A stretch of DNA of 26,232 nt from JAQIBY01 sp964418565. Its GTDB lineage: Bacteria; Bacteroidota; Bacteroidia; Bacteroidales; ML635J-15. Positions 23,073 to 26,232 of this stretch are shown here, piece after piece. The stretch lies in NCBI GenBank assembly GCA_964418565.1, contig CAYQMB010000034.1:1-26232 (forward strand). The letters run 5' to 3'. Position numbers and translations under genes: made by a program. Under the pieces are notes generated by a model. That model saw only the letters and a program-made list of their open reading frames with translations, had not been told where the DNA came from and did not search any database. Every line of letters begins with the position of its first letter. The stretch's first letter is position 1.

Positions 23073-23855
23073 TTATACTTCTGATTGCATATTTTTCACA
23101 ATCCTAAGCACAAGCCTGCGGGGTGAAAAACGGGTGATAAACGCTAAAAACCGGTTTTTTCGACCGTGAATGGCCACAAGACGGCCTTTCATCATTGCCT
23201 TGAACCCAAAAGCTGCTACTTCCATTCCGGTCGGCAGCTTTTTCGCCTTAAACAGCTTTGTGTTTTCGGCCTCAGCACCTTCTTCAAAACCGGTGCGGGT
23301 AGGACCGGGGCATAATGCCGTTACGGTGATGTTTTTATCCTGATTCTCAGCATATAAAGCCTGGCTGAGTGCCAAAACATAATGCTTGGTCGCGTAATAA
23401 GTGGCCATATACGGCCCGGGAGTAAAGGCGGCCAGTGAGGCAACCATTAGAATTTTTCCTTCAGAGGCTTCGCGCATCGCTGGTAAAAATGCATGCGTAA
23501 GTTTGGTAAGAGCATCCATATTCAGATGCATCATGCTCTCCAGCTTGTCATAATCTCTGTCCACAAAAGAACCGTAATCACCCACGCCGGCATTGTTTAC
23601 CAGATACTTGACAAACAACTCCTTATCTTCCACCTCCCGTATGAGTTGATTGACATCACCACTTTTGCTTAAATCTGCTGATTTATACCAGGCGGTAATG
23701 CCATATTGGTTTTCCAATTGCGCCGATAAGCGTTTTAATTTATCATGACTGCGGGCTACGAGAAAGACGTCTGTGTTTTTCTGGGCAAACTGATGGGCAA
23801 GGTACATGCCAATGCCACCTGATGCGCCAGTAATGAGAGCAATTTTGTTTTGCAT
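23073..23855 (-). CDS. Short-chain dehydrogenase/reductase
   Basis: A 260-residue classical SDR. Cofactor motif TGASGGIG (residues 9-16), NNAG (87-90), catalytic Ser140 in VASLAAF, and Tyr153/Lys157 in the YYATK motif; PGPTRTGF follows. The basic residue in FLVARS at position 35 favours NADP. The segment after residue 200 (AFGFKAMMKGRLVAIHGRKN) and the basic C-terminal tail (RFSPRRLVLRIVKNM) are typical of the DltE-like group of putative ketoacyl or steroid-type reductases. The substrate cannot be named. It lies 50 bp downstream of the double-barrel outer-membrane protein gene and may share its transcript. No terminator separates it from the convergent neighbour. Confidence 0.9.
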   Translation of the reverse strand: MQNKIALITGASGGIGMYLAHQFAQKNTDVFLVARSHDKLKRLSAQLENQYGITAWYKSADLSKSGDVNQLIREVEDKELFVKYLVNNAGVGDYGSFVDRDYDKLESMMHLNMDALTKLTHAFLPAMREASEGKILMVASLAAFTPGPYMATYYATKHYVLALSQALYAENQDKNITVTALCPGPTRTGFEEGAEAENTKLFKAKKLPTGMEVAAFGFKAMMKGRLVAIHGRKNRFLAFITRFSPRRLVLRIVKNMQSEV

Positions 23856-23905
23856 ATGTTTGTTTTCTTAAGAAACAAGCAATCGCAAAAACTGTTTAAA
23901 TCGAA

Positions 23906-25408
23906 TTAAAATTCTCCAAAACGGTATTTGAGACCTGCACTGAGAGCCATGTTTGTACCACGATAATAGGTTGAGCCACTGCTGATCTCATTGTCACTGA
24001 TGTACAACACCTCCATCTGATACAAATCCCGGAACCCACAGGCGAAACGGCAGGCAGCATGCAACGCAATTCGCGGTGAAAGGGCGTAGGTGAGTTTGAG
24101 TCCTGCCAAAGCCTGAATGCCAATTGTGTGATTTATGCTTTCGCTGGCGATGGTCTGGCTGATGGTGTCATTATAATATGGCCGAATTTGTGGATTATAT
24201 GGATCAAAAATCAAACTGTCACCTTCATAACGGATATTTGTATCGACATGCCCTTTGGACTTGTTTGAAACAATAAGGCCAAGACCTGCGTAAGGTTTGA
24301 TTTCCAACCTGTCATTACACAACAACTGGCGGTAGTGCAGACGTAAAGGCAGCTGGATGAAATTGACATCTGAATTGCCTCCGTATCCAAAAGATGCATC
24401 AATTTCATTATGGATGGTAAAACTGCTGTTGAATAAGTGAGCATAAAGGCCTGTTTCAAGGTTTATGCGATCACTCAGATTGTATCCGAAAAACAGACCG
24501 GTTTTAAAGTCGGTGCCGGCCATGAATATTGGCAAATACATTTGTAAGCCGCTAACATCGCCTTCATTGCGGGATGCATAAGAAACAGATGCCGCTTCTA
24601 TACCGGCGTAAAACGGAAAATGTGCTGCCTTTTTATGCTTTTTAAGTCGCAGTGGACGTGTTTCTTTCCGTTTTTCAGCGTTTTGCCAAATCGTGCTTAG
24701 CTTCCAGGCTACAGCTACACCCATATACAGGTAATCACCATAGCTGGTCTGTATGGCATGGTATTCTTCACTGTTATTATAGGTATACCATGTATGATGC
24801 TCTATAATCTTGTTAAAACCAGAAGTGTAGCGCCCAACGAGAGAATAATTGATGTTGTATTCTGTTGCATATTCCAGTGCAATACCCATCTCAGCCATGT
24901 GAAAAAACCGACTAAAATCGGAGTACGAACCATACGAGTACTCATAATCACCCAGATCAACAGATGCCATACTAAGCTGGCCTGTTTCAGAGCTTTCATC
25001 GGTTTTCGGATAATAGTACGTGTCTATGCCCAGCTTATACCCAAGAGAAGAATTTAACCACAAGGCATTTTTATACAGATTTATCCGGTACTGCAGGCGT
25101 AAGGGTATTTGCAAAGACATAAGTTCATTGCTGTATCCCATGGCAAACACATCTTTAAAAAACTGCCCGCTGTAATATTCATGGATATTCAGGCCGGTTT
25201 CAATGCGTATGTTTGGTAATATTCCCTGAGATAGGTTGAATTCATATGCCGTGGTAGGAATGCCGGTTTCCACATATCCGCCCTCATCCGTAAGGTGATA
25301 CTGATCGAAAGCAATTCCGGCTCCGGCCTGAATGTGGGTGTCAGATTGCCCATATGCTGAGAGCATAAAAACCTGAATCAAGACTAGTAGAATAAGGTAT
25401 TTTTTCAT
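23906..25408 (-). CDS. Outer-membrane protein with two tandem beta-barrel domains
   Basis: A 500-residue protein with signal peptide (1-20, ending LSAYGQ). Two similar halves follow. Residues ~22-240 contain IRIETGLNIHEYYSGQF and LQIPLRLQYR; residues ~264-500 contain INLETGLYAHLFNSSF and IQLPLRLHYR at equivalent places. Each half has the alternating aromatic strands of PorT/OMP_b-brl-type small barrels. They are joined by a Lys/Arg-rich linker (about 245-262, EKRKETRPLRLKKHKK). The protein ends in Phe, as outer-membrane barrels often do. It might form two separate barrels, one composite barrel, or a dimer-like unit. The function is unknown. It lies 76 bp after the T9SS gene on its right and upstream of the SDR gene, all leftward. 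Confidence 0.82.
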   Translation of the reverse strand: MKKYLILLVLIQVFMLSAYGQSDTHIQAGAGIAFDQYHLTDEGGYVETGIPTTAYEFNLSQGILPNIRIETGLNIHEYYSGQFFKDVFAMGYSNELMSLQIPLRLQYRINLYKNALWLNSSLGYKLGIDTYYYPKTDESSETGQLSMASVDLGDYEYSYGSYSDFSRFFHMAEMGIALEYATEYNINYSLVGRYTSGFNKIIEHHTWYTYNNSEEYHAIQTSYGDYLYMGVAVAWKLSTIWQNAEKRKETRPLRLKKHKKAAHFPFYAGIEAASVSYASRNEGDVSGLQMYLPIFMAGTDFKTGLFFGYNLSDRINLETGLYAHLFNSSFTIHNEIDASFGYGGNSDVNFIQLPLRLHYRQLLCNDRLEIKPYAGLGLIVSNKSKGHVDTNIRYEGDSLIFDPYNPQIRPYYNDTISQTIASESINHTIGIQALAGLKLTYALSPRIALHAACRFACGFRDLYQMEVLYISDNEISSGSTYYRGTNMALSAGLKYRFGEF

Positions 25409-25484
25409 GGAAAGTAGATTTTAATGCAATAAAACTACAAATATTTCCGGTAAAATTCAATAAAAATGAACAGAATGTTGCAAA

Positions 25485-26232
25485 TCACTCTACAATCAGC
25501 AAGTCGGTATAGGGCAGGGCATGGTTCCTTGTGAAAAACTCAAGTGTGTATATGCCGGATTCCAGGCAGGTGATATGTATGGTGTTTTGTCCTGTTTTTA
25601 TCTGTCCTGAAAGTAGTTCTTTACCCTGCAAGTTGCTGATTCTGAAGTGAGAAAACGCATCGCAGTTGACCAGTTTTAATACGTTTTTGGCCGGATTGGG
25701 ATAAAAACAGGTGGTGCCGGGGAAATTGCCTTCAATACCCGCCGCAGGATCAAAATCAGAGCGAAAAAGCCTGGCTTCCTTTGTCTGAAACCGTTCACTT
25801 GATAAAATCAGTGAATGTGTATCAAACACAATGCCTTCAAGTTGATGAAAACTTCTGTTCAGGTTGTATTTTTGCCGCTCACCCGAGAAAAAATCCGCAT
25901 CAAAATAATGATACAAGTGATACACAAATGCAGAGGTCATATACCTGCTATACCCCAACAGCAACAGGTTGTTTGACATGGTATCTACAGCAGCATCCGT
26001 AACCAGTCCGCCCACATCCATGCTGTCGCGAAGGGTTGCAGCATGATAGCCGGTGGCTTTTGGCAGGGAATACAGGTAGGTTTTTTCATTGCCCCAGTTT
26101 TTGCTGAATATATACAGCGAATCTCCCTGTGCAATCATCGCCTCGCAATCAAAATTGGTACTGTAGGCATCCCAGTCAAATTGCGTCTGATTCGGATAGT
26201 AAAATCCAATGGTATCTGCCAAAATGCTGTCG
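25485..26232 (-). CDS. T9SS-sorted secreted protein, N-terminus outside the window
   Basis: The reading frame stays open to the right edge (TTG at 26222 is an internal codon in an open frame), so at least 248 C-terminal residues are seen. The visible part before the sorting domain has propeller-like strands (GDSLYIFSKNWGNEKTYLYS, NLLLLGYSRY, LEGIVFDTHSLILSSERF), suggesting a T9SS protein that stores or displays beta-propeller blades. The last ~80 residues are a type-A T9SS domain beginning CFYPNPAKNV, with ISNLQGKELLSGQI and GIYTLEF, and ending TDLLIVE. The tail is less basic than usual. The enzymatic or binding function cannot be judged without the missing part. Confidence 0.82.
   Translation of the reverse strand, partial: DSILADTIGFYYPNQTQFDWDAYSTNFDCEAMIAQGDSLYIFSKNWGNEKTYLYSLPKATGYHAATLRDSMDVGGLVTDAAVDTMSNNLLLLGYSRYMTSAFVYHLYHYFDADFFSGERQKYNLNRSFHQLEGIVFDTHSLILSSERFQTKEARLFRSDFDPAAGIEGNFPGTTCFYPNPAKNVLKLVNCDAFSHFRISNLQGKELLSGQIKTGQNTIHITCLESGIYTLEFFTRNHALPYTDLLIVE

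Overview
The window looks like chromosomal DNA of a member of the Bacteroidota. Three secreted proteins end in type IX secretion (T9SS) type-A sorting domains with the YPNP signature. Several genes are preceded by the Bacteroidota -7 box TAnnTTTG, and Shine-Dalgarno sites are mostly absent. The core enzymes (PheT, L-glutamate gamma-semialdehyde dehydrogenase, the threonine dehydrogenase/KBL pair) are of the kind usual in that phylum. I cannot place it below phylum or class. No tRNA, rRNA, CRISPR array, transposase or integrase is visible.

Layout. Positions 1-1116 are an accessory-looking stretch: a long inverted repeat, an orphan leftward terminator, and a small secreted protein built from two copies of a ~40-residue unit. 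Positions 1117-5126 hold surface and secreted genes: an AT-rich SBBP/T9SS protein, a P-domain-like T9SS protein, and a convergent exported TonB-C-terminal protein. Positions 5364-7718 hold a TPR protein and a DUF368 (PopT-type) membrane protein in tandem. Positions 7731-11241 run leftward: pheT, a lipocalin lipoprotein and a macrodomain hydrolase, the last two overlapping by 14 bp. Positions 11242-13585 are an island of palindromes and diverged direct repeats around one AT-rich ATPase/DUF4143 gene.

Positions 13586-17661 are an amino-acid catabolism block. pruA (proline/arginine to glutamate) diverges from a two-gene threonine-to-glycine operon (SDR-type threonine dehydrogenase plus glycine C-acetyltransferase), and each side ends in an intrinsic terminator. 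A TPR-membrane-HTH regulator follows (17975-19603). After it comes a 792-bp gap that is not empty. It holds a promoter-like site inside a dyad, a chain of strong nested helices and a canonical terminator, so I propose a ~400-nt structured RNA (about 19873-20280), either free-standing or a leader of the next gene. That gene encodes an MFS transporter resembling the MFSD1 family. The right end holds a TraB/GumN protein, an SDR whose stop codon abuts it, a double beta-barrel outer-membrane protein, and a T9SS protein cut by the window edge.

The strongest candidate for something undescribed is the structured RNA at 19873-20280. Second is the duplicated small secreted protein at 364-789 with its bracketing inverted repeats. 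All functions are read from sequence and memory of families; no search or folding program was run.
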